Source: Natrinema versiforme JCM 10478 (GTDB lineage Archaea > Halobacteriota > Halobacteria > Halobacteriales > Natrialbaceae). Taken from it: a stretch of 33,292 bases of DNA. The notes beneath the pieces are model-generated. The model did no database searches and was not told the origin of the DNA. It saw nothing but the letters and a program-made list of their open reading frames with translations. Within the stretch, counting starts at the first letter, position 1, and each line of letters starts with the position of its first letter. Below, one piece after another: positions 1 to 7,079 of the stretch. The position numbers were made by a program, and so were the translations under genes. The DNA lies in NCBI RefSeq assembly GCF_000337195.1, contig NZ_AOID01000030.1, positions 67,305 through 100,596 of the forward strand, in the 5' to 3' direction.

Positions 1-2
1 GG

Positions 3-179
3 GACGCGAATGCGGCGCTGAACGTCTTGCAGCGCGGCTTTTCTGAACTAGGGCTGGGATGGCCCGAAGACACGCCTGTGGAGACTGCACTCCCTACGGA
101 CACTCATTCGATGTCTGCAAAGCGCGTCATCGAAACAGGAAGCCCCACCCTCAACGAAGCCGCACCAGCGGCTGAGTAG
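3..179 (+). CDS. tnpB: RNA-guided endonuclease TnpB, C-terminal fragment
   Basis: The visible 58 residues begin DANAALNVLQRG. The D-x-N-A-A-x-N signature is that of the last RuvC catalytic motif of TnpB (IS605 OrfB family), with Asp as the third metal ligand. The frame is open from the window edge to TAG at 177-179. TnpB proteins are guided by a right-end RNA to cut DNA and help keep the element in place. The tail after the motif (about 50 residues, ending in NEAAPAAE) is typical in length for haloarchaeal copies. The 5' end, the zinc finger and the other two catalytic acids lie outside the window, so intactness cannot be judged. Confidence 0.75.
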   Translation, partial: DANAALNVLQRGFSELGLGWPEDTPVETALPTDTHSMSAKRVIETGSPTLNEAAPAAE

Positions 180-186
180 GGTGGGG
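143..186 (+). ncRNA. Two-tier hairpin over the tnpB stop, probable right-end/omega-RNA element
   Basis: CCCCACCCT (143-151) pairs perfectly with AGGGTGGGG (178-186). Inside it, AGCCGC (158-163) pairs with GCGGCT (168-173) around an ACCA loop. The structure overlaps the last codons and stop of tnpB. In IS200/IS605 elements this place holds the right-end hairpin and, in TnpB systems, the 3' scaffold of the guide RNA, whose guide is the flanking DNA. The pairing is seen directly; the RNA role is inferred from the family. Confidence 0.5.
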
Positions 187-190
187 TAGT

Positions 191-586
191 TCACACCCCA
201 CTATCACGGATGACCATCACCTTCACGCGGCGCACGTCATCGAAATCACGGAGACGGTACGTCAGTTCACGGACCCGCTCGGCAGCGCCTCGGCAGAATA
301 GTGATTCGAGACACCACTCGCCTTGGTGAGTATGACTCGTATTGAGAATCACGTCCTGATACCCGTGCTGGACGGCGTGGAGTTCCTGTATCACTTCGTG
401 GTGGCGATAATCGAAAGCAACGAGGGCAACGACCTCCTCAGTTGTCTCCTCGAGGCGAGTATGGGCTTCGATATACTCCAGCATCGCCTCTCGGACGGCC
501 CGCGACCGATTTTCGATCCCCTGTTCCGTCCACACCCGGTCGAACTCCTCGACTACCTCGTCTGGGATGTTGAAACTTGTTCGCAC
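191..586 (-). CDS. nikR: Nickel-responsive transcriptional regulator NikR
   Basis: A 131-residue protein with an N-terminal ribbon-helix-helix (residues 1-45, MRTSFNIPDEVVEEFD) and a C-terminal ACT-like nickel-binding domain. The square-planar nickel ligands of NikR are all present: His74, His85, His87 and Cys92, the last three in SHTHQGEWCLE. The start is GTG at 584-586, chosen because the ribbon-helix-helix strand begins there. NikR binds DNA as a tetramer when nickel is present and usually represses nickel uptake. It is divergent from a NicO-family permease, its likely target. Its stop codon lies 4 bp from the hairpin of the converging insertion element, so its last residues may have been altered by the insertion. 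Confidence 0.9.
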   Translation of the reverse strand: MRTSFNIPDEVVEEFDRVWTEQGIENRSRAVREAMLEYIEAHTRLEETTEEVVALVAFDYRHHEVIQELHAVQHGYQDVILNTSHTHQGEWCLESLFCRGAAERVRELTYRLRDFDDVRRVKVMVIRDSGV

Positions 587-689
587 GGCTACTGATTCGT
601 CTTTCTCCTACAAGAGGGTCCGCGTATGACGATTCCCCTGATCCGGTATTAAAAACCGTTATTCGCGTCCTCAGCGGAGTTCGCCGTAG
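587..689. promoter_or_regulatory. nikR / nickel permease divergent promoter region
   Basis: A 103-bp divergent gap. A TATA-like TATTAAAA at 647-654 sits about 40 bp before the permease ATG, giving a short leader. GTATGA at 624-629 equals a half-site of the E. coli NikR operator. A similar GTATTA follows at 646-651, exactly 22 bp on, but in direct orientation, whereas the E. coli site is inverted. The TATA is moderately convincing; the operator is only a suggestion. Confidence 0.4.
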
Positions 690-1553
690 ATGTTACACGG
701 TGACTCGCTCGGGCTTCTCCTCGGGGCGGTCGCACTCGGTGGCATTCACGGCATCGAACCGGGTCACGGCTGGCCCGTTGCCGCATCCTACGCGCTCGAC
801 CGAACGAACAAGTGGGCATACGGGTTCGCGGCGAGTTTCATCCTCGGCGTCGGCCATCTCGTCAGCAGTATTGCGATGGTCGGAGCGTTCTTCTACGCGA
901 AGGAGTACTTCGATCTCACGCAAGTCAACGAGCCGATTCCGATTCTCGATGGCATTCACATCGGTGGACCGGTTAGTCTCGTGGCCGGTGTCTTACTCAT
1001 CGCGCTCGGCATTCGTGAGTACTCTCACGGACATTCTCACGGCAACCACGATGCTAACCACGACTCCGATCACCACAACTCCGACCATGGACACTCGCAT
1101 GACCACGAACACAACTCGGAGGTGCATCACGGTCGCTCGCGGGAACGAGGCCATTCACGTGGTCACAGCCACGACCACGATAACGGTGGACTGATTTCTC
1201 GGCTGAAGAGCGTCGTCCCACTCGTCGGCGGGCACTCTCACTCCCACGATGACCACGACGAGGCCGCCGACCGGACCCTCCTCGGTATCGCGTGGTTCGC
1301 ATTCGTCCTCGGATTCGCCCACGAGGAGGAGTTCGAGATTATCGCGCTCTGTGCCGGGTCGAACTACTGCCTCGAACTCATGAGTGCGTACGCCATCACC
1401 GTTATCGTGGGTATCGTCAGTCTGACGATGCTGTTGATTGCGGGCTATCAGCACTCCGAGGAGAAAGTCGAGCAGTACACGCCGTACCTCCCGGCGTTCT
1501 CCGCAACCGTCCTCATCATCATGGGTGTCGGATTTATCAGTGGTCTATTCTAA
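690..1553 (+). CDS. NicO-family nickel/cobalt permease with histidine-rich loop
   Basis: A 287-residue membrane protein. Helices lie near residues 7-35, 42-70 and 92-108, then a cytosolic-type loop (about 111-192), then helices near 197-222, 231-253 and 266-287. Motifs GGIHGIEPGHG in the first helix and GFAHEEEFE (208-216) match the paired His-containing signatures of NicO/RcnA-type transporters. The loop carries about 22 histidines, many as SHGHSH or HDHEH, and should bind Ni2+ or Co2+. Placement opposite nikR points to nickel transport. Direction is uncertain: the RcnA branch exports metal, while NikR more often controls importers. The next gene on the right converges on it. Confidence 0.8.
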   Translation: MLHGDSLGLLLGAVALGGIHGIEPGHGWPVAASYALDRTNKWAYGFAASFILGVGHLVSSIAMVGAFFYAKEYFDLTQVNEPIPILDGIHIGGPVSLVAGVLLIALGIREYSHGHSHGNHDANHDSDHHNSDHGHSHDHEHNSEVHHGRSRERGHSRGHSHDHDNGGLISRLKSVVPLVGGHSHSHDDHDEAADRTLLGIAWFAFVLGFAHEEEFEIIALCAGSNYCLELMSAYAITVIVGIVSLTMLLIAGYQHSEEKVEQYTPYLPAFSATVLIIMGVGFISGLF

Positions 1554-1619
1554 GGTCAAAGTGAGCGAGTTGAAGAACGGAGAGCAGTGAGGATCGATCC
1601 GCCGTTAGACTCGAGTCGC

Positions 1620-4154
1620 CTAGTTCTGCCCCGCTAAAGATCGAAGCGACTCCCGCCACTGGATCTCCCCGAGCGGGCCGAATCGCCTCTCGAGGCGGTC
1701 CCAGACGACGATCGTCGAGGGAAGCAGGAGGATCGACGTGAGATAGGCGTAGAAGATCCCCAGCGCGAGCAGGAGTCCGAACTCCATGATCATGGGGATC
1801 AACGCGAGGTACAACACGCCGAGTCCGCAGACGGTGGTGAGCATACTGCCGGTCAGGGCACCGCCGGTGCCGCGGACGGTCACCTGGAGCGCCTCGTGGA
1901 CGTCGGCTCCCGCCTCGTATTCGTCGACGAACCGGTGCATGAAGTGGACCGTGTAGTCGACGCCGAGCCCGATCGAGATCGACAGGATCGGGGTGTTGAT
2001 CGGCGACAGCGCGATGTCGAACAGGCGCATCGAGCCCGCCAGCATCGCGACGGTCACGAGGACCGGAACGAGGTTGATGACGCCGTAGACCATCCGTCCC
2101 TCGAGCCACCAGTACGACAGCATCAGGAAGACCGCGGTGAGGAGGAACGCGACGACCAGACTCTTGATCGCCGAGTCGCCGATGCGGTCGATGACGGCCT
2201 GATTGACCACCAACTCGCCCGTCGCCGTCGCGTCCATCTCCATCTCGTCTGCGACCGCCTGGGCGGCGTGGGTCGCGTCCGTCTGGTCGGCGTCGGAGTC
2301 GACCTGATAGACGATGCGGGTCGAACTACGGTCGCTCGTGACGTACTGTTGGGCGGACTCTTCTTCGAGCAGTTCGTCGTAGACCCGGTCGATATCCCGA
2401 TTCGGAAGCCCGTCGTTGTCCGAGTCAGTTTGCCTGACTGTCGCTGCGAACTCGGGGTCGGACGACTTGCGTTGCTCGATCGTGCCGACGACGCTGTCCG
2501 CCTCCGCGCGCCGATCGGTTTCCTTGAACGTCTCGGGCGGATCGGTAAGCGCCCGGTCGATGTCGCGGAGCCCGGCGGCCGATCTCACGTCCGGATCGTC
2601 CACGTAGACGGTTACCGACCCCACGAGCCCCTGATCGAAGTCTTCCTCGAGGTAGTCGAGTACGGTCATGAACGTGTACTGACTGGGTGCGAGCGGTCCG
2701 GGAAGCCGTTCATACTGGTCGATCCGATCCTCGTCCGGGAAGAACGCCTCCTGCGAGAACTCCGAATCGACGCCCGTGCCGTAGCCGGCCGCTGCCGCGC
2801 CGAAGACGAGCGCGCTCACGAGGATGATCGCGGGCGCGATCCGCGCGAGCGTTACCCCGACCGGAAGGATCCGACCGAGGACGGAGTCTTCGTTCCCCAT
2901 CGGGCTCGTGCCGAACTTCGGGAATCGAGTCCCGTCGCGGAGTCGATCCAGTCCGACCTTCCCGGCCGGGAGGAAGACGCCGAAGATGAGGAAGGTAAAC
3001 AGGATACCGACCCCGGCGACGATACCGAAATCACGGAGCTGGCCTATCGAACTCGTCAGGTTCGAGGCGAATCCGATTACGGTCGTCATCGTGACGATCA
3101 GGAACGCACCTGTGAGCTGGCGCGTCGTGATACCCATGGCGTCGCCGATCGCCGCACCGGTCGCTCGTTCCTCACGGTATCGGTTGATGATGTGAATCCC
3201 GAAGTCGATCCCGACGGCCAGCAAGAGCGGGAAGACCGTGATCATCATATCCGAGAACGGAATGCCAGCATAGCCCATGAACCCGAACGTCCAGAGCATC
3301 GTCATCATCAGCGCGGCCAGCCCGAGGGCGAGATCGACCGGGTCGCGGTAGGCGACGATCAGGAAGAACAGGATCAACACGAGCGCCGCCGGGAAGACGA
3401 CGATCGCGGTGTCGCCGAGCAGTTGCAGCATCTCCTCTTCGATGATCGCGCTGCCGAATACCTCGACGTTCTCGCCCGTTTGGTAGCCGTCGATCTCGTT
3501 GGCTACCGCGGCCGTTTCCGACTGGAGTTCTGCCGTGTCGTCCGTGTCAGCGTTCGGCGGCGTATCGTAGGTGACCGCGATCTGGCCGACATCTGCCTGT
3601 GCCGACTCCCGGGTAAAGTCCGTACTCACCGGCAGCCCCGCGGCCTCATCGGCGTCCGCGATCGCCCCCTCTAACTGCCGCTGGGAGGCGCGTTCGATGG
3701 CGCGTCGCTGCGTTTCGGGCGTGTCCGCCTCCGGATCGAGTTGTTGGGCGACGAGCGAGGCCGGACTCGTCGACGACTCGACTCGCAGCCCCGCATCGTT
3801 TTCCGCCCGCTCCTGAAACTCGAGCATCCGGAGGAGGCTCTGCTTCGAGAGGGTGTTGCGCTCCTCGATGAACAGGCTCGCGGTCGAGCCGCCGCCGTCG
3901 CGACCCTCCCGCTCGAAGTCGGCTTGCATATCCTCGAGGGCCTGCTGTTCTTCCATTCCCTCGGTGAACTGGTCGGTTCCGGCCTGTTGCTCGCCCCCGC
4001 CGCCGATTCCGCCGACGAACAGGACGGTAACGACGGCAAAGGCGAGGACGATCCGCCACGGATGGTCAGTGATCGCCGTATTGAGTCGATCGGGAAGGGA
4101 GCGATCGCTCTCCGCGGCATCGTCCCGGTCGCGGATCTCGTCGATGTCCGGCAT
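1620..4154 (-). CDS. RND superfamily exporter (MMPL / sterol-sensing type)
   Basis: An 844-residue permease with the duplicated RND layout: helix 1 near 34-52, a large outer loop, helices 2-6, a second large loop, and a final helix group. Each half carries the proton-relay segment of MMPL/HAE3 proteins, GIDFGIHIINRYREE in the first and GVDYTVHFMHRF in the second. Such proteins use the proton gradient to export lipids or hydrophobic compounds. The ATG (4152-4154) lies 3 bp after the stop of the upstream CARDB protein, so the two form one operon, probably repressed by the divergent TetR regulator. The substrate is unknown; an archaeal lipid or a toxic hydrophobic compound is a guess. Confidence 0.88.
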   Translation of the reverse strand: MPDIDEIRDRDDAAESDRSLPDRLNTAITDHPWRIVLAFAVVTVLFVGGIGGGGEQQAGTDQFTEGMEEQQALEDMQADFEREGRDGGGSTASLFIEERNTLSKQSLLRMLEFQERAENDAGLRVESSTSPASLVAQQLDPEADTPETQRRAIERASQRQLEGAIADADEAAGLPVSTDFTRESAQADVGQIAVTYDTPPNADTDDTAELQSETAAVANEIDGYQTGENVEVFGSAIIEEEMLQLLGDTAIVVFPAALVLILFFLIVAYRDPVDLALGLAALMMTMLWTFGFMGYAGIPFSDMMITVFPLLLAVGIDFGIHIINRYREERATGAAIGDAMGITTRQLTGAFLIVTMTTVIGFASNLTSSIGQLRDFGIVAGVGILFTFLIFGVFLPAGKVGLDRLRDGTRFPKFGTSPMGNEDSVLGRILPVGVTLARIAPAIILVSALVFGAAAAGYGTGVDSEFSQEAFFPDEDRIDQYERLPGPLAPSQYTFMTVLDYLEEDFDQGLVGSVTVYVDDPDVRSAAGLRDIDRALTDPPETFKETDRRAEADSVVGTIEQRKSSDPEFAATVRQTDSDNDGLPNRDIDRVYDELLEEESAQQYVTSDRSSTRIVYQVDSDADQTDATHAAQAVADEMEMDATATGELVVNQAVIDRIGDSAIKSLVVAFLLTAVFLMLSYWWLEGRMVYGVINLVPVLVTVAMLAGSMRLFDIALSPINTPILSISIGLGVDYTVHFMHRFVDEYEAGADVHEALQVTVRGTGGALTGSMLTTVCGLGVLYLALIPMIMEFGLLLALGIFYAYLTSILLLPSTIVVWDRLERRFGPLGEIQWRESLRSLAGQN

Positions 4155-4157
4155 CGA

Positions 4158-5777
4158 TTAGTGTTGTCGCCACCAGAGGCCGACCCCGATACCGCTCACG
4201 GCGAGGGCAGCGAGTATCCCGACGATAGCCGACGGGAACCCGCCACCGTCATCGCCGCCGGCTTCGACCTCGATCGGGTGCTGGTAGACGTCCGAGAGGA
4301 CCGTCTCACCGCGTGCGGTGTCGTACTCGAAGTCGAGCTCTACGGGGTGGGTTTCGACGCTCGCGTCTCCCGACGCCGAGACCTCGAAGGGAATTTCGGC
4401 CGACTCTCCCGGCTCGAGTTCGTCGACGAACGCCTCGTCATCGGGCGCGTCGAGGGGGCTATCGGTGTAGAGCCTGGCGTCGATGTTCGACAGCGTCTCC
4501 GGGCGCTCGTTCGTGATCTCGAGGACGAGATCGCTCGAGTCGCCCTGCCGGACCGACACGCCGTCGTCGCTGATCGAGAACTCGTCGGTTCGGTCGTCGA
4601 CGACGACCCGCTCGGAGATCGGGCCGTCCTGCAGCGTCGTGTCTCCGCTTCCGGTGTACTCGACGGTAAAGCGGAGCTGCCGGGCTCCCGAATCGGCCTG
4701 CCCGCTGACGTCCGTCGGATAGGCGAACGTCGCGGCTTCCCCCTGTTTCAGTTCGGGGAGCGCATAGCGCGTGTCCTCGACGAACAGCGAGTCGCTCATC
4801 GGCTCGACGATCAACACCGCGTCGTCGACGGGTCGCGGCCCGTCGTTGACGACTTCGCCAGTTACGTTCCCCTCGTAGCCGACCGAGAGGGTGTCCTCGA
4901 GGTTGCGGATCGAGAACGATTGCTCGGCCGTCGGTGACAGCGACGTTCGGACGGCGTCGGCAGTCCGGTCGATACCGGAGCCGTCCTCGTAGGTGAACCC
5001 GACCTCGATGGGTTTGTCCACCGCGCCGGTCGACTCGGCCATCGTCGCCTCGACGGTCGTCGTCGTCGACTCGTTCGGTGCGAGGTCGCCGATAGCGTTC
5101 TGGCTCGTTCCGCCGTCGATCGTCACGCCGCCGAAGCCGGTGACGGAGACGCGCGTGTGATTCGCGGCTTTGGCTCCCGTGTTTTCGATCTCCATCGTCA
5201 CGTCCCCGCTTGCACCGGGCGCGACATCGGTTGCGACGTTCGAGACGGTAAAGCGTGGTTCGTCCGGAACCGTCACTCGGTAGTCGATGGTCTCGGTCTT
5301 CGTGAGTCGCTGTTGGGAGCTCGAGGCGTCCGAGACGCGGTTCGTGTAGGAGTACTCGACGTCGACCTCGATCTCGTACGTTCCCGGGTTGACGTCTTCG
5401 GGCACTTCGATCGCGAGCGGTGCCGTCGCGATCGCACCGTCCTGAATCGGGCCGACCGCTACTTCGCCCGAGGCCGACTCGAAGGGACCGGCATCGTCTA
5501 TCTCGGCGGTCACGCCGCGGGCCGTGAGCACCCGATCGGCCTGGGCCCCGGTGTGAAGATCTCCGTTATTGACGAGTTCGACCTCGAGCGCGGCTTCGGT
5601 TCCCGGCGTGACATCCGGATTCGAATCGACGGCGTCGAGGTCCGGTTCGCCGCGGGTCAACTCGCCGCTCGCCTGCTGTGCCAGCGCACCCGCGACACCG
5701 AAGGGGGCGATGAACCCGACGACGGTGACGGCTGCGAGGACGAGGGCGATAGTTCGATCGCGATTCACGGAGACCAC
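4158..5777 (-). CDS. Secreted, membrane-anchored CARDB/COG1361-type protein
   Basis: A 539-residue protein with a signal peptide (about 1-34, cut near GALA-QQ), several repeated beta-sandwich segments of the kind called CARDB/NEW3/COG1361 (conserved pattern NTGAKAANHTRVSV and ELEPGESAEIPFEV), a GGDDGGG linker and one C-terminal helix (about 515-534) ending WWRQH. The start is GTG at 5775-5777; an in-frame TGA two codons upstream rules out a longer form. Archaeal RND exporters are often paired with such proteins. I infer that it is an outer-face partner of the exporter encoded 3 bp downstream, perhaps like a periplasmic adaptor. No enzyme motif is visible. Confidence 0.8.
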   Translation of the reverse strand: MVSVNRDRTIALVLAAVTVVGFIAPFGVAGALAQQASGELTRGEPDLDAVDSNPDVTPGTEAALEVELVNNGDLHTGAQADRVLTARGVTAEIDDAGPFESASGEVAVGPIQDGAIATAPLAIEVPEDVNPGTYEIEVDVEYSYTNRVSDASSSQQRLTKTETIDYRVTVPDEPRFTVSNVATDVAPGASGDVTMEIENTGAKAANHTRVSVTGFGGVTIDGGTSQNAIGDLAPNESTTTTVEATMAESTGAVDKPIEVGFTYEDGSGIDRTADAVRTSLSPTAEQSFSIRNLEDTLSVGYEGNVTGEVVNDGPRPVDDAVLIVEPMSDSLFVEDTRYALPELKQGEAATFAYPTDVSGQADSGARQLRFTVEYTGSGDTTLQDGPISERVVVDDRTDEFSISDDGVSVRQGDSSDLVLEITNERPETLSNIDARLYTDSPLDAPDDEAFVDELEPGESAEIPFEVSASGDASVETHPVELDFEYDTARGETVLSDVYQHPIEVEAGGDDGGGFPSAIVGILAALAVSGIGVGLWWRQH

Positions 5778-5847
5778 CCGTCAGGACGCTCGAGCACGGG
5801 CGACGCGTCGATCGACGATTTCGCCTCCCACGGATCATGTTCGGCGG

Positions 5848-5864
5848 AATGACAATCGCTCATT
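5848..5864. promoter_or_regulatory. Inverted repeat, possible TetR operator 1
   Basis: AATGACAATCGCTCATT contains perfect 5-bp arms AATGA/TCATT separated by 7 bp. It lies in the divergent region between the exporter operon and its TetR-family neighbour, on the exporter side. Short AT-rich palindromes here are typical of TetR-family sites. No binding evidence is available. Confidence 0.4.
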
Positions 5865-5898
5865 GACTACTGTCTGGGAGGAACGGGGTATAACTCTT

Positions 5899-5914
5899 TT
5901 GAATAAACGTTCAA
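5899..5914. promoter_or_regulatory. Inverted repeat, possible TetR operator 2 overlapping a promoter
   Basis: TTGAATAAACGTTCAA has arms TTGAA/TTCAA separated by 6 bp. On the minus strand the same bases read TTGAACGTTTATTCAA and include a TTTATT element that could be the TATA box of the exporter operon. A repressor bound here would block TBP/TFB. A second repeat lies about 50 bp away at 5848-5864. Confidence 0.5.
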
Positions 5915-6036
5915 TCAAACCCATTATGGTACCCGGATGCGATTGGCCGGTATGACTCCGATCGAATCGCTCGTTTCCGTCGTGGGCGTTCGAGCGACAC
6001 TCGACGTAGCCCAGTGCAACGCCGAGGTGACCGACC

Positions 6037-6639
6037 GTGACTGACGGCGTGTTCGAGGATCCGGCGAACACGCGCGAGGAAATCCTGGCCGCCACCTACC
6101 GCTGTCTCAGAAATCACGGCTACGCCGACCTGACAATGCAAAAGATCGGCGACGAACTCGAGCAGAGCCCCTCGCTCGTCTATCACCACTACGAGAACAA
6201 GGACGCGCTGGTGATCGCGTGTCTCGAGTACCTGCTCGAGCACTTCGAGGGCAAGCTCGGTCGCGGACGGGTCGACGATCCACAGGACCGACTCGAGGAA
6301 ATGCTCGACTGGTGGTTCGCGACGGATGTCGACAACGACTGGCACGCGTTCCTGACGACGGTCCTCGAACTCCGGGCGCAGGCGGTTCACGACCCGGACT
6401 ACCGAGCACACTTCACCCGAAGCGACCGCGTGTTCAAAGAGTCGCTCGCGGCGGCTCTCCGCACGGGGATCGATGCCGGCGTCTTTCAGGAGTGCGATCC
6501 GGACGCCGTCGCCGAGACGCTCCAAACGGTACTCATCGGGGCAATCCTTCGGCGCTCGAGCACCGATGCCGATGTGTGGCTCGAGGAAGTGCACGGTGAA
6601 TTAGAGCGGTATCTCGAGTCGCGCGTATACAAGAACTAG
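6037..6639 (+). CDS. TetR/AcrR-family transcriptional regulator
   Basis: A 200-residue protein with an N-terminal helix-turn-helix (about 10-56: TREEILAATYRCL, then DLTMQKIGDELEQSPSLVYHHYENKD) and an all-helical ligand-binding domain with a TetR_C-like pattern. The recognition helix and the YHHYENK segment are the family hallmark. The start is GTG at 6037-6039, just ahead of the conserved helix; no better ATG exists. It is divergent from the CARDB-RND operon and probably represses that operon and itself, with release by the exported compound. The ligand is not predictable from sequence. Confidence 0.9.
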   Translation: MTDGVFEDPANTREEILAATYRCLRNHGYADLTMQKIGDELEQSPSLVYHHYENKDALVIACLEYLLEHFEGKLGRGRVDDPQDRLEEMLDWWFATDVDNDWHAFLTTVLELRAQAVHDPDYRAHFTRSDRVFKESLAAALRTGIDAGVFQECDPDAVAETLQTVLIGAILRRSSTDADVWLEEVHGELERYLESRVYKN

Positions 6640-6930
6640 TTTTCTCGAGCCGAATCCTCCATCTCAGAGTGATTGATATGACAGGAGCATTGTCGTTGGT
6701 TGGCCCGTAAGACCGTATTACTCCAAAATCTGGATTTCTGCATCGCGATTGGTGAGCATACTCGCTCGAGGAGACTGGACTGAGATCGAGTGGTGGTCTC
6801 GAAACTCGTAATATTATTTTGTAGCGGCTGTTGTTGTCCTATGTTATCCAGGGTCACTTTCAGTGGTACCACGCTGCAGTCCAGCGATTAAGTAATTTTT
6901 ACCGTGCAATGGCAGAGGGCTATGCTTCCA
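6640..6930. other. Non-coding upstream region of the S-layer gene
   Basis: No convincing gene. The stretch is poorer in GC than its neighbours and has AT-rich blocks (for example around 6809-6822). Open frames here lack haloarchaeal codon bias. It may hold upstream control sites of the highly expressed S-layer gene. Confidence 0.5.
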
Positions 6931-7079
6931 GAAAGCTTATTACTAAATCCTTAATACCAATGAAACACCCCTACCCGGTGCGAGTCCCCAAGCCGGGATC
7001 GATGCGGTATCGGCAATAACTCGCACTCCAGGTGAATCACTCGCTAACCAACCGAAATACAACGATAATACAACACTAA
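6931..7079 (+). promoter_or_regulatory. Probable S-layer gene promoter and long 5' leader
   Basis: GAAAGC followed by TTATTA (6931-6942) resembles a BRE/TATA pair and would start the transcript near 6965, leaving a leader of about 115 nt. A leader of about 110 nt is known for the Halobacterium S-layer gene. The leader can fold a CCCGG (6974-6978)/CCGGG (6993-6997) hairpin and contains a 19-codon ORF (6960-7019). Other AT-rich TATA candidates lie upstream (6885-6900), so the start is uncertain. Confidence 0.35.

Larger units (their letters stand above)
1..190 (+). mobile_element. IS200/IS605-type element, right end
   Basis: This is the last part of a transposable element that enters from the left edge. 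It consists of the TnpB C-terminus and a strong hairpin over the tnpB stop codon, the usual layout of IS605/IS1341 right ends. The exact end is not visible. I place it close to 190 because the converging nikR gene stops at 191-193. Whether a tnpA gene is present cannot be seen. Confidence 0.6.

Noticed and set aside
624-651. Canonical NikR operator
   Set aside because: Only direct GTATGA/GTATTA repeats are seen, not the inverted GTATGA-N16-TCATAC of E. coli, so it is noted only as a weak candidate.
1896-3674. Long plus-strand frame of 592 codons opposite the RND exporter
   Set aside because: It is a mirror of the high-GC RND gene; the product is mostly Arg/Asp/Val with no family features, while the minus strand has clear RND motifs.
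6831-7019. 62-codon frame upstream of the S-layer gene
   Set aside because: Poor codon use and no family; more likely part of the promoter and leader. Its last 19 codons are noted only as a leader ORF.
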